DNA from: Moniliella sp. 'wahieum'
Lineage: Eukaryota; Basidiomycota; Moniliellomycetes; Moniliellales; Moniliellaceae
Assembly (NCBI GenBank): GCA_003971905.1
Contig: RSEE01000081.1
Location: 248,001 to 312,000, forward strand
Direction of reading: 5' to 3'
Length of the DNA: 64,000 nucleotides
Shown here: positions 12,120-23,086 of the stretch, in pieces
How the letters are laid out: the number at the start of each line of letters is the position of its first letter
Position numbering within the stretch: the stretch's first letter is position 1
Notes under the pieces: model-generated
What the model was told of the DNA's origin: nothing
What the model saw: the letters and a program-made list of their open reading frames with translations, nothing else
The model's database searches: none
Translations under genes and position numbers: made by a program

Positions 12120-12710
12120 ATGAGATGCTTCGGATATCATCCGCGGCCCGCCATGGTCGCATGGGCACATCTGTACAATGTTTTGCGCACATTGCACCCA
12201 GTCTTGGCAGAACCCTTCCTGCTGCGCCCGACACGCAGGGTCAGCGCCTTTGAGAGCATAGGCCGTGCATTAGTCTTTACCTCTCTGGAAAGTGCATCGC
12301 ATTCTGTTTATACCTGTCATGAGGCATTTGAGGCCTGCTTCCTTCTGTTGTATATAAGCAGCCATGTCTAAGGCTTGCTAGTATAACTGTGGTCATTGTC
12401 GACCAGCCTGTCTTTGGTCTCCCGACTACCCGTTCCTCTCTCGCCCTTTTACCTTTTCTAAGTACCACCTTTACGCTTACGAATGTACGACTTTTACGTC
12501 GAGTACGCTGCAAGCCGCGCGTGACTCTGATCAGTACTGGCATTAGTAACGCTTGCTCGTCTTTAGGACGCTGTCTGTTCCCGGCTACTATACAGAGTAC
12601 CGAGTGTAATAGTAACGCTGATGTGAGGAACAGAGTACGGTGCTCCTGGACCCCTTCAACTGGTCTGACGACCTACGTACGCGCTCCTACCTCGGAGGGT
12701 CTGGGACCTG
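12120..12710 (+). mobile_element. Solo LTR-like element (A), plus orientation
   Basis: About 590 bases homologous, in inverted orientation, to 17590-18232. Shared landmarks are TCTTGGCAGAACCC, CTTTACCTCT, the promoter word TATATAAGCAGCC (12351 onward), TTACGCTTACGAA and the GACCTACGTACGCG word near the right end. The length, the internal TATA box and the dispersed, diverged copies fit a long terminal repeat; no internal coding region adjoins it, hence a solo LTR. It occupies exactly the interval where copy B carries the RidA 5' part and tRNA-Arg. Exact ends and target-site duplication are not resolved. Confidence 0.55.
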
Positions 12711-12828
12711 TTAGTACTAGGTTCGATAGCATCATCATGTAGTGAGGGTATAGACATTCAGACAAGAACGCGGGCATGCAAGATAAAGCAGCGATCCCAC
12801 TGTTGCATGATGTGCCTGCAACGCCCTG

Positions 12829-15090
12829 TCAGCATCCTCCACATACGCCACCGCCGAAACCACCGGCTCCGCCACCACCTCCACAGGAACCACCACCTCC
12901 CCCACAGGCACCTCCGGCGCTCCCACCCCACCAGCCGCGGAGCACGAGGAAAACCCGCCCACGGCACTGCAGCCACTCGCACCACAGGAGCCTGCGGCCA
13001 CAGCGCCAACAGGTTCCAGCCACGCACGCTCCCAAACTTCCGGCGCCATGGCGACACACGCGGGGTTGCTTGCATACGTGCCCGAGTTGGAACCGGCAGT
13101 GATAGATGGATCTGGTAGTACGGAGCGTAGTAGGCATGTAGACGGGATAGACTCCCCACGCCATTGTGGGCGCTTCCGAATTGGCTTGAGCACGTTTCTC
13201 GTCTACATTGCCCGTGAGAAGCCCGCGTTTTGTGCAGTCGCCGTTGTGCCGCTTCGGCCTTGGAGACGAGACGACGATGCCGGACTGCCTCGCCACGTAC
13301 CACTGCCTCGTCCCCTTCGGTGGGCACGGAATTGTGGGCAGAAATGTGGGCGTTGCGCTCGGGATGGTTGTGGTCGATGTTGGGGTTAGAATAGAGGGCG
13401 TCCGCGTTGACCCGTGCCTGGGAGGCAGTGGACGAGGAAAACAAAAGCGCCGGTGACGCACGGTTGGTTTGGCTTTCGCGTACCGCCTCGCAGTACCAGC
13501 ACGTACACTCTGAGTACGGCTGGCCATTGGTCAAGTTGGCATAGCGCTTGGTTGTGAGCTCAAATGCATCGCTCAACCGACCCGAGGCGACTTTATCATC
13601 ATGGTTGATCATCCGCTTCATGTGATGCACCGTGTAGCAGTAATACCGTGCCGGGCTGAGTTGGTGGGTGTGCCAAGCCAAGTCCACGTCCAATGTCGGC
13701 ACCGCCATGGAACCAGGGTATTTCTTCATGATTTCGAGAAAGACGGAATACTTGGCAATCAACCGTGCCATGGTGTGCTCCAGTGCCGGCGAATGCAACC
13801 AATCAATCTCATCCATCTTGCGCACAAACGTGCCTTGGCGCAACACTGCCCCCACCAAGTCCAACCCAATGAGACGAGTTTTCCCAGTAACGTGACATCA
13901 TTGCCCGAATCCCCAACGCCGGGCTATTGCCACCTCCCGTTTGACCGGCTGCGAACGTCCAACCGCTCGTACGATCGTCCGGTTAGAAAAGATCACCTCC
14001 ATTTGCTCCCGCACCTCCAACATGGTCAGGTACGGATTGGCGTCAAAGTTCACCTTTCTCTGCAGTACCTCCAGTCCGCGTACCAACAGATGGCTCGCAT
14101 ACGATTGGCTAATCACCGGCAGCGGATTTTGGGGGGACGGCCATCGTAGGAAAGAATGGTACCGGGCATGGCCACATCCTTGCCTACCAGTTGGCTATAG
14201 TCGTACCGGAACTTGCCACACGCAGCGTATCGTGCGTGATGTGAAACTTGCACGAGGTACAGTCGGTGGCTAAATTGGTATCGGTAAACCCGTCCTTTGC
14301 GTCAAACCATGGCTTGGTCAGCTCGCCCAGGGGGCCACCAGTGGCCCATGGAATCTCTTCCTCCCGCTTGCAACGGGGACACTTGATCTTCTTCCCACCC
14401 TGGTCGTCTTGGTTTCGCCAGGCACGGCCGGTGGCTCGTTGAAACGAGTCGGCAGCCTCGGCAGAGGGAAGGTAATCGAGCGAGTCATTGATGCACTCAT
14501 CAATCAGGGCCCAGGGGAAGCCTACATTCCACACCCGCATGTGACCTGTACGAAGACAGTCTTCGAGGTAGTTGGTGGGGTTGAGGCAAAATGCGTGCCA
14601 GACCATCAGTACATCCAGCGGGGGCAGATTTTCCCTGCTCCCAGCGGTGGGTCCGAAGGCGACTTGGTGTTCTTCATCGCATCAGCCAACCTGTGGTTGA
14701 TTCAACCAGGTCAACGGTGATCGCTGGGCCTGAAGATGGCAAACATTCTTCCAAAATTGCTCAAACCGATCGGCGGCGCGTGCCACATAAACTGACCAGC
14801 GCTTTTCCCGCATCAGGGCCAGACCCTTGCTTTGATCTTCCTCCTTCTGGAATTGGCTCAACACGTCCTCGTCACGCAGGCCAAACAGACCATCAATATG
14901 GGCAATCGAATCGCGCAAATCGGCAAAGACAGCAAGCAAGCGCAAATGAGCGACACACTCGTCGGACGTGACAGTCTGTGTGGTGTCGCTGGCAGCGATG
15001 GGGGAAGGTGCGCTGATAGGGGGGTAGGCTGGTGGGGCCTCGCCTAGGCTGGGGGCGAGGGGGGGGGAACACCTTCTTGTCGGGCAACAT
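12829..15090 (-). CDS. GRDP-like (DUF1399) protein, copy A
   Basis: Homologue of the glycine-rich-domain-containing (DUF1399, PF07173-type) proteins, whose biochemical function is poorly known. Start ATG at 15088-15090 (MLPDKKVFPPP), stop at 12829-12831, about 750 residues. Order: helical N-part with SDECVAHLRLLAVFADLRD; MVWHAFCLNPTNYLEDCLR (about 14605); a Cys pair KIKCPRCKR and a second TDCTSC, possibly zinc-binding; the family signature VDLAWHTHQLSPARYYCYT with HHMKRMINHDD (about 13690-13600); then a C-terminus of Gly/Cys/Ser-rich repeats (about 13050-12832). Frame breaks lie near 14990-15040, 14750, 14190, 13900 and 13250. The 14600-14440 region is intact here but broken in copy B. It may be functional if the breaks are sequence errors; otherwise it is a decaying duplicate. 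Confidence 0.7.
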
Positions 15091-16440
15091 ATTGCAGCAG
15101 CAGTGTAGTGAGCCTGGTATAGAGGCGAGTAGCGAGATGGGCTATGCGGGTTGTTGAAGATGGTGAAGGGGAAGGGCAGGGCGGCGTGTGTGTGGGCGGG
15201 GGGGTGTTGGTGGCAGAGAGGGAGACACCCACCGAATTTATGCGAGCACGGAGGGCTGGAGGAGGGATGCAATCGGAGTTGGATGGCCGGCGCCAAGCTT
15301 GGCAACAACGTACAAGAGAGAGTTGGGAGGAGATCACTTAGTTGGGACAGTATCTCTTGTGCTCGGCATGTGTGCACACGTTTCGTGGCACGGGTGATGC
15401 AGTGATGGGCGCAGTCTGATATGGCGTTGCAGGCGAGTGGTTTCCAGCAGGGGTCGAATGAGTGGGCTCACCAAATTAATCGATCTTCATTGCTTCGTAG
15501 TCCTTGTGAGCAAGGGACATAATAGCGCGACGAGCGGCCTTGGTGACCGGTGACCCCGATGACCGGTGACTGGATGAGACATGGGGTGTGAGACAACAGA
15601 GCGCGAAGTGAACTGGGGACCGGTGATCGTTGATCGTTGAGGCCGGCCTGAGGCCTGAGTCCCTGAGTACTCAGACTGAGTAGATCAGAGCCTGGGGGCC
15701 TCACCGACCTCGCACTGGCATGGCCCAACGCCCATCCGCCACCCGACCAAAGCTTCGTCGACATATGGTCGATGATCGATGATTGATGACGTCGATGAGA
15801 TGACGGATCGATGACGTCTGCCGGAAAAACAGTCATAGAACTGGGCGCAGGGGTAGCGGCTGTATTTGGATCCGGTCTGCGGCCGCGAGCAAGTGGGCGC
15901 GGGAGGGCCCTGGTGGCCGGTGACCTCACCCTCCCCCGCTGCAGGAACTAAGGAGCACTAGTAGGCGAACAGCGCGAGTCGGATGTCTGAGGCCAGCCTT
16001 ACGGCACTGTGTGCCAGCTCCGGCAACACGTGGTACACGACAAGTGCTTTTTTGCTGGAAATGTTCGACTGTGTCGTTAAAACGCGTTGCGGCGTTCGCG
16101 TTACGCGTACATGATGCATGATACCAGCACATCCGCTGTATCCCTCGTCCAGGAGCAGCTGCGACTGCTGCGCGTCGTTAGTACGTGTCTCTGTTCGCTC
16201 CGCCTTGCGGGGTAGACAGGTCGCTGTGGGCCGTGCGGGCCGTACAACGCCGCACATGCCACAGCTGATGTACTACCCCGGTGTAACGTATTCAACGTTC
16301 AACGTTTACCCGGTGTGGTCCTCCTCGCGCCCAATTTGCACTCTGCTAGAGCAGGCTACGCGCTGAGGTTCAGCCCATCGCGTATCCCATGTCAGAACAC
16401 ATCAGCCGAACGAGGAAGTGCTATCGGCTGATATTCTTGG
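15091..16440. other. Non-coding flank of copy A
   Basis: No gene is seen. It matches 23087-24630. It contains period-7 patches of the ACCGGTG type (two units at 15542-15555), GATCGATGAT words near 15770-15800 and GAGTACTCAG words near 15660. The pyrimidine-rich part just upstream of 15090 is probably the GRDP gene's leader and promoter. Confidence 0.55.
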
Positions 16441-16570
16441 CGCCTTCGCAGCCTTCGCAACCTTCGCAACCTTCGCAATCTTCGCAATCTTCGCAGTCTT
16501 CGCAGTCTTCGCAGCCTTCGCAGCCTTCGCTTCGCAGTCTTCGCAGCCACAGTCTTCGCAGCCTTCGCTT
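16441..16570 (+). repeat. 9-bp minisatellite, CTTCGCARY unit
   Basis: About nine near-perfect tandem units of TTCGCAGCC, TTCGCAACC, TTCGCAATC and TTCGCAGTC, then shorter or interrupted units to about 16570. It lies just outside the right edge of copy A, between the two duplicated segments. The period of 9 differs from the 7-bp arrays elsewhere. One frame reads as SQP/SQS repeats, but no start or gene context supports coding. Confidence 0.85.
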
Positions 16571-17589
16571 GCTTCTGTTGGAGGGTAGTGCTAGGGTTCA
16601 GGGTTCCCCAGCACGGCCCTCAGTGGATCGGTGACGCTCGCTTAGCCGGCCGGGCGGAAGAGCTCCGCTTGCAGGGCGCGCACACCCTGCTCGTTCCATC
16701 TCCCGTCTCTCTTTCCTGCCTCCTCCCTTCAGGCGTTTCTTGAAGACTTGTGTGGCTCACCACTTTGCCTTCACACCTTGTCTGAAGGGCTTTGCAGCTG
16801 ATCCATAGGATCGCGAGTGCTCCCAAGTCGCACTCTATCGCAGCTTCGTCTGCTTCGCTTTGTCAACATCTATGCCAGTGCGATGGGGCTTAGACAGGAG
16901 GGGTTACCAAAAGGGTCAGCCAACAGTCATCATCCTCGATCAGTGGGGATCCTTTATCCCACCTTCCATTCTCGTCCCTTCCCGCCTTTCCTTTCCAACT
17001 CCTGACCGTTTCCAGCCAACAATTCATTGAGTACAGGCAACCTCTCGTTCCACTTAGCTGTCTCGTCTTCTTCATCCAACCTCGTCCTCAAGCTTTCCAT
17101 CCGCCCCAGTCGGGTGAGCCTTCCTTCAGCCGCGTCGATTCCCAGTACCACAGCATATCTCGTGGGTTCCTTTCACAGCCATGCCTCGACAGCCGCCTTG
17201 CCCAGCCTCAGCCCTCTGGCAGTGCTTGTCCTCCGCTGCATCTACCCGTCCCTAAGCCCCGGAAGCTTCAGACACTTTACTACCTTCGAGCCGCCGGCGC
17301 ATACGCAGCCTCCTTGCTCCACCACTCCGCCTTGTTCCAGGTTACTCTTTGCACCACCGATCCCCTTTTAAGGTAGTGGAGGGACGCATCGACGTCATAG
17401 GTCATGGGCGAGCCCCGAGACGGAGCCCGGCCCCGGAATTTGAGGGTGAAAGCCCTTGGACATGGCATTAGAGAGCTACAAATGTTAGGTCCTGCTTCAG
17501 ATTCTGGTTGAACCGAGCGGGTGTAGAGGCAATGGGAGACCCTCTAGTTTGGGTGGCTGCCTCCGTGCAAAGGCCGCAGTTCAGACCTC
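16571..17589. other. Spacer with possible degenerate retroelement interior
   Basis: Lies immediately downstream of LTR-like element B in that element's orientation (minus). Short broken minus-strand frames there (for example about 17470-17280 and 17150-16890) are charged and could be remnants of a gag-like region, but no motif is recognisable. Otherwise nothing is supported. Confidence 0.3.
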
Positions 17590-18232
17590 CGAGGAGTAGG
17601 AGCCGCGTACGTAGGTCGTAAGACTAATTGAAAGGGGTCCAGCTGTACAGGACCTTCGACGTTGCTCTGTTCCTCGCGGCGTTACCACACTCGGTACGCA
17701 GTAGTATAGGCGGGAACAGATAGAGTCTTAAAGAAGAGCAAGCGACTGATAGTAACCGTGGCTTGCAGAGTGGTCGACGGAAGTCGTAAATTCGTAAGCG
17801 TAAGGGTGAAGCTTGAAGAGGAAGCTTGAAGAGGGAAGTCGGGGGGAAGACGGGGTTGGGCGGGGAGGATCACCGCCAGCAATAAGCCTCAGACCGGCTG
17901 CTTATATACCGTAAATCAGAACAGGCATCAACGTTCAAACAGAAGGAAGGGGATCTACAGTAGTAAGAGGTAAAGGGCGGCCTGTGCTGCCCAGACTGCG
18001 ATCCGGTGGGCCGCAGTCGATGTGGGGTTCTGTCAAGATCGGGCGCCGCAGATACGAAGCTCCGTGCCATTAAGTCAGGTCCTCTCCTGGCCCTCTGCGA
18101 AAATATCCGTGGCAAGTTATCTGTGCTGACTCTTACTCGCAAGTGTCGCGGGGCTGGCGTGGATTCGATGAGATCGAGTTCTACGAAATGCGGGGATCGG
18201 CGTCTGGAGATGACCGGAGCGCCCCATAACAC
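17590..18232 (-). mobile_element. LTR-like element (B), minus orientation
   Basis: Inverted-orientation homologue of 12120-12710. On the minus strand it shows ATCTTGACAGAACCC, CTTTACCTCT, TATATAAGCAGCC (TATA at 17908-17901), TTACGCTTACGAA and GACCTACGTACGCG in the same order. The two LTRs point toward each other, so they are not the pair of one element. Its outer edge coincides, within a few bases, with the left boundary of segmental copy B, which suggests a role in the rearrangement. Ends are approximate. Confidence 0.55.
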
Positions 18233-19128
18233 CATACCTTTTTGAAGGCATTCATTTCCAACAAAGACACCCCAACGATTCATCGTGCGCTTGACAGCAA
18301 TGTGCTGATGCGTGTTCGAATACCCGCACCAAAGCCTCCCTATCTCACGCGCGACGTAATACGTCCCTTCTATGATAACTCATCAACACTGGAAAGGGCT
18401 CAGTGTAAGTCCACATGCTAATAGTACTAGAGACAAACACTGCCTTCGTTTTCTAGTCCGTATCATACGACTCAGCGTATAGCAGTTGGAGATGTTAATG
18501 AAAGGCGGTAAACGGGAGCAGAAGGAATCAAAAGATGAGTCCGTGTTTTCCGAGTGCAGGAGGATCTGAATCAAAACACCCGGAGAACAAACGGGTGGTG
18601 AAGAGGGATGCGACATTCAACAGCAGCAGACGGTGTCGGAAACAGAGCCGGGCCTTGGCTCTGTACAGATAGCGAATAGAAAAAAAGTATCATCATCGTC
18701 AGTAAAGTTGCGCGGGCGCTGGGGTGAAAAGTGCAGTGATGGTATGGACAAACTGACGGGGCAAAAATGACAAGACAAGGACAAAGACAACCTTTCGTAT
18801 ATGTCCTCCCACGTAGTAAGCAGGCATACCCATTATAGATCCCATCCCGCTTTGCCCACGGCCGCACACACCAAATTCCGACCCAGAGTAAGACAGCCTA
18901 CCCACCTCTTTTGTGAATCATGCATCAGGAGCAACCACAGGAGTGGCATCAATGTATCAACCCAAAATATGGCGATACAGATGTAGTATGGGGGGATCGT
19001 ACCAATCCAGCTTGCCGCCGTTCGTCCAAACCAAACGAGAAAGGTCAGGAACAAGGATAAAGCATGTGGGGAATACGGTGGTGTGGTCGGGGAGAGAGGC
19101 GGTGCATGAGAAGCGTTCGCCTGAACGC

Positions 19129-19648
19129 TTACGCACTGCCCGGGGCCTTGACCACCGCAGCGACACACTCAATCTCAATGCTAACGTCCAGGGGAACGGG
19201 CAACCTCGACGGCGGAGCGGGCAGGCTTGTGGCCTTCAAAAGCCTATAGGCAGCAGGAAGACAACAGTCAGCGAAGGAAGGGGGGAGGCAAATTAAAGGG
19301 CATATGAGGTCATATGGTCATACGAAGGCAGAAACGTACTGCTCGTATACAGCATTGATCCGCTTAAAGTGTTCCATGTTCTTGATGAACACTGTCGTCT
19401 TGAGCACCGACGACTTTTCTGCCCCAGCAGCCTTCAGGACAGCGAACAGGTTCTTGAACACCTGCTCCGTCTGTTTCTCAATCACCCCCGGCGCCGAAGC
19501 ATCGCCCTCGCCACCCTCAACCAACTTGCCCGTCTTCGGGTCGAGGGGATGCAGCCACATAAGCAGTCTGCGTGGCCTCATGCACAATGACCTGCGAATA
19601 GGGTCCCAAAGCGGCAGGAGCGTCGGGGGTGCTGTAAGCGGTAGGCAT
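19129..19648 (-). CDS. RidA/YjgF/YER057c-family imine deaminase
   Basis: RidA-family enzymes hydrolyse reactive enamine/imine intermediates released by PLP enzymes. The start at 19646-19648 gives MPTAYSTPDAPAALGPYSQ, the standard RidA N-terminus, then IPLDPKTG-like LDPKTGKLVEGG, QTEQVFKNLFAVLKAAGA, VFIKNMEHFKRINAVYEQY. The intron 19244-19335 (GTTTCT donor, CTATAG acceptor, 92 bases) joins in phase to FEGHKPARSAVEVA, followed by PLDVSIEIECVAAVVKA and a stop at 19129-19131. The Arg of HKPARSAVEV is the usual substrate-binding position. Two small frame errors are visible: near 19555 (about two bases short in GG and CCCC runs) and near 19190 (CT lost relative to the remnant in copy A). No clear mitochondrial presequence, so a cytosolic Hmf1-like form is preferred. 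Confidence 0.85.
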
Positions 19649-20828
19649 GTTGGGAAACAGCGTGGAGAGCAAGGCAACAGTGGTGGTGGTTGTAAACACG
19701 GAGATCTGTCATGCCCAGAATGGCTGAGCGCCACGTCCGTGCGGCGGACGCGCGTTGCACCGAACCACATGACTCACTAGTCTTACCGGTAACCGTTACC
19801 GGTAACCTGGGCTCTGAGCGGACCCTTTGAAACGCACACGCCCAACGCGAGTAAACACTTCAAAGGGATGCGGCAGGAGAAAAGTACAAGACCGGTGGTC
19901 CGGTGATGAGCGGTGCAAAATCTCTATCTATTGGGTGTCCAGAAGAGGAGGTTTTCAAGACTTGGGCAGAAAAAAAGATAATAATCAACCACATTGAAAA
20001 AAATTAGGACGCCCATGTCGGGTCGAACGACGCAGGGGTCGAACCTGCAACCTCCTGATTACAACTAGTCGTAGTCAGACGCGCTACCATTGCGCCAGCC
20101 GTCCTTGGTGCGTAAGTCCACCCCACACTACAAGTAACAAAATGTTACCACCGCATGCATCATATCATTTCCGGAACTGTGAACACTATTGCGCCTATCA
20201 GACTCTTTCCTTCGACGTGTATTGTTTCTCGTGCCAACCCATTCAAGGCTGAAAGATGTGACTCGCCAGCAGACCAGGATCCTCTGCCTCCCTGATTTGC
20301 TTCCAAATGGAGTGATGAGAATGGATACGGATCTTGTCAAGTGTAGAGACTTGTGTGCGTGAGCGAAGAGATGAATCATCTCCACTGAAGGAAAGAGAAG
20401 CTTCCAACACTTACATATCCTGTTGATCATCTTGGTAGCGTAGTAGAGCCCGCGCGTTGCCTTGGCCGGAGGAAGAATGACTCTTGAGTGCAACTACCAA
20501 CTTTCCAAATGTCAAGGTGTTTCCCGAAGCCTAAAACCCTCCATACACTTTCTTTTCACCGTTTGCACCATTTCTGAGAGCTGTTTGTATATAGTGGAGG
20601 CCATTTATGGTGTCTCCATCAGTATAGAGATATACAGAGGAGGAAGGATGGGAACAACAAGGTCAAAAGCAGCATGAGCATTCAACAATTGAGGGTGTGG
20701 GTAGTAGGTTCGATAGCATCATCATGTGGTTCACATCATTCATGTGGAGAGGGTATAGACATTCAGACAAGAACGCGGGCACACAAGAGAAAGCAGCAGC
20801 GCTTCCACTGTGTACCTCGCAGGCCCTC
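19649..20828. other. Intergenic region around tRNA-Arg
   Basis: Apart from the tRNA, no gene is seen. GGTAACC/GGTTACC words form a palindromic cluster at about 19784-19808. From about 20700 the sequence matches copy A again at 12718, which marks the right end of the interval lost from copy A. Confidence 0.5.
20024..20104 (-). tRNA. tRNA-Arg(ACG) with a 9-nt intron
   Basis: Cloverleaf on the minus strand: acceptor GGACGGC pairs with GTCGTTC (with G-U pairs), D-arm GCGCAATGGTAGCGC, anticodon stem TCTGA/TCAGG with loop CTACGA-A interrupted after position 37 by the intron CTAGTTGTA, T-arm GCAGG-TTCGACC-CCTGC, discriminator G. The mature length is 72 nt. A Tyr(GTA) reading would need a non-canonical intron position and a 6-nt loop, so Arg(ACG) is preferred. 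The corresponding position in copy A is occupied by an LTR-like element. Confidence 0.88.
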
Positions 20829-23086
20829 TCAGCATCCTCCACATCCACCACCGCCAACACCGCATCCGCCAGCACCTCCTCCACAGGCACCTGCTCCACC
20901 TGCCACGTTCCCACACCCACCAGCCGCGGAGCACGAGGAAAACCCGCCCACAGCACTGCAGCCACTCGCACCACAGGAGCCTGCGGCCACAGCTCCGCCA
21001 CAGGTCCCAGCCACGCACGCTCCCAAACTTCCGGCGCCCATGGCAACACACGCGGGGTTGCCTGCGTACATTCCCGAGTTGGAACCTGCAGTGATACATG
21101 GATCTGGGTAGTAAGGAGCGTAGTAGGGCATGTAGACAGGATAGACTCCCCACGCCATAGTCGCCGCTTCATCATTGGCCAGAGCACGCTTCTCGTTGCA
21201 TCTCTAGTGAGCAGACCGCGTTTGTGCAGTCGCCGTTGTGCCGCTTCGGCCTTAGAGACGAGACGACGATGCCGGACTGCTTCACCACGTACCGCTGCCT
21301 GGTCCCCTTCGGTGGACACGGCATTGTGGGCAGAAATGTGGGCGTTGCGCTCGGGATGGTTGTGGTCGATGTTGGGGTTAGAATGGAGGGCGTCCGCGTT
21401 GACCCGTGCCTGGAGGCAGTGGACGAGGAAAACAAAAGCGCTGGTGACACACGGCTTGTTTGGCTTTCACGCACCGCCTCACAGTACCAGCACGTACACT
21501 CTGAGTACGGCTGGCCATTGGTCAAGTTGGCATAGCGCTTGGATGTGAGCTCAAATGCATCGCTCAACCGACCCGAGGCGACTTTATCATCATGGTTGAT
21601 CATCCGCTTCATGTGATGCACCGTGTAGCAGTAATACCGTGCCGGGCTGAGTTGGTGGGTGTGCCAAGCCAAGTCCACGTCCAATGTCGGCACCGCCATG
21701 GAACCAGGGTATTTCTTCATGATTTCGAGAAGATGGAATACTTGGCAATCAACCGCGCCATCGTCTGCTCCAGTGCCGGCGAATGCAACCAATCAATCTC
21801 ATCCATCTTGCACACAAACGTGCCTTGGCGCAACACTGCCCCCACCAAGTCCAACCCAAACGGAGACGAATTTTCCCAGTACCGTGACATCATTGCCCGA
21901 ACCCCCACACGCCGGGCAACTGCCACCTCTCGTTGACCGGTTTGGAACCTCCAACCACTCGTACGATCATCCGGTTGGCACACGTCAGCTCCATCTGCTC
22001 CCGCACCTCCAGCATGGTCAGGTACGGATTGGCGTCAAAGTTCACCTTTTTCTGCAGTACCTCCAGCCCGTGTAACAACAGATGGCTCGCGTACGATTGG
22101 CTCATCACCGTCAAAGGATGGTGGGGCGGACGACCGTCGTAGGAAAGAATGGTACGGGCATAGCCACATCCGCGCTTACCAGTTGGCTATAGTCATACCG
22201 GAACTTGGCTACACGCAGCGTATCGTGCGTGATGTGAAATTGCACGAGGTACAGTCGGTGGTTAGGTTGGTATCGGTAAACCCGTCCTTTGCGTCAAACC
22301 ATGGCTTGGTCAGCTCGCCCAGGGGGCCACCAGTGGCCCATGGAATCTCTTCCTCCCGCTTGCAACGGGGACACTTGATCTTCTTCCCACCCTGGTCGTC
22401 TTGGTTTCGCCAGGCACGGCCGGTGGCCCGGGGGAACGCGTCGGCAGCCTCAGCAGAGGGAAGGTAATCGAGCGATCGTTGATGCACTCATCAATCAGGG
22501 CCCAGGGAAGCCTACATTCCACACCCGCATGTGGCCTGTACGAAGACAGTCTTCGAGGTAGTTGGTGGGTTGAGGCAAATGCGTGCCAGACCATCAGTAC
22601 ATCCAGCGGGGGCAGATTTTCCCTGCTCCACAGCGGTGGGTCCGAAGGCGACTTGGTGTTCTTCATCGCATCAGCCAAACCTGTGGTTGAGTCAACCAGG
22701 TCAACAGTGATCGCTGGGCCTGAGGATGGCAAGCAGTTCTTCCAAAATTGCTCAAACCGATCGGCGGCGCGTGCCACATAAACGGACCAGCGCTTTTCCC
22801 GCATCAGGGCCAGACCCTTGCTTTTATCCTCCTCCTTCGGGAATTGGCTCAACACGTCCTCGTCACGCAGGCCAAACAGACCATCAATATGGGCAATCGA
22901 ATCGCGCAAATCGGCAAAGACAGCGAGCAAGCGCAAATGAGCGACACACTCGTCGGACGTGACAGTCTGTGTGGTGTCGCTGGCAGCGATGTGGGGGAAG
23001 GTGCGCTGATAGGGGGTGTAGGCTGGTGGGGCCTCGCCTAGGCTGGGGGGCGAGGGGGGGGGGAACACCTTCTTGTCGAACGGCAT
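20829..23086 (-). CDS. GRDP-like (DUF1399) protein, copy B
   Basis: Paralogue of the 12829-15090 gene with the same domain order and nearly the same length. Start at 23084-23086 (MPFDKKVFPPPSPPS), stop at 20829-20831. The N-terminal third reads through cleanly to ENLPPLDVLMVWHAF, where copy A is broken, and then loses frame at about 22570 where copy A is intact. The Cys motifs (KIKCPRCKR, TDCTSC), the VDLAWHTHQLSP signature (about 21690-21650) and the Gly/Cys-rich tail (GGCGVGGGGCGGC) are all present. Other breaks lie near 22200, 21950, 21740 and 21210. Complementary lesions mean that neither copy reads through as given; base-call error and recent decay are both possible. Confidence 0.7.

Larger units (their letters stand above)
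9150..16415 (+). repeat. Segmental duplication, copy A
   Basis: Direct-orientation homologue of about 18235-24630. Matching anchor pairs are 9171/18240, 9581/18558, 9846/18654, 11645/18795, 11765/18908, 11965/19163, 12718/20704, 15090/23086, 15470/23507, 15720/23950 and 16390/24605. Copy A carries the Ser/Thr-rich gene, which copy B lacks, and an LTR-like insert at 12120-12710 where copy B has most of RidA plus tRNA-Arg. The flanks beyond 16415 do not match. Confidence 0.85.

Noticed and set aside
16389-16634. Open frame with SQP/SQS repeats
   Set aside because: It is only the translation of the 9-bp minisatellite; no gene context.
12120-18232. One intact LTR retrotransposon between the two LTR-like sequences
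   Set aside because: The LTRs face each other in opposite orientation and enclose host genes (GRDP-like gene), with no reverse transcriptase or integrase motifs between them.
19649-19699. Mitochondrial presequence on RidA
   Set aside because: The hydrophobic extension would begin at GTG; the first ATG is 19648, which gives the standard RidA N-terminus.
20024-20104. tRNA-Tyr(GTA) reading of the tRNA
   Set aside because: It would need the intron before the anticodon and a 6-base loop; the Arg(ACG) reading has a normal loop and intron position.
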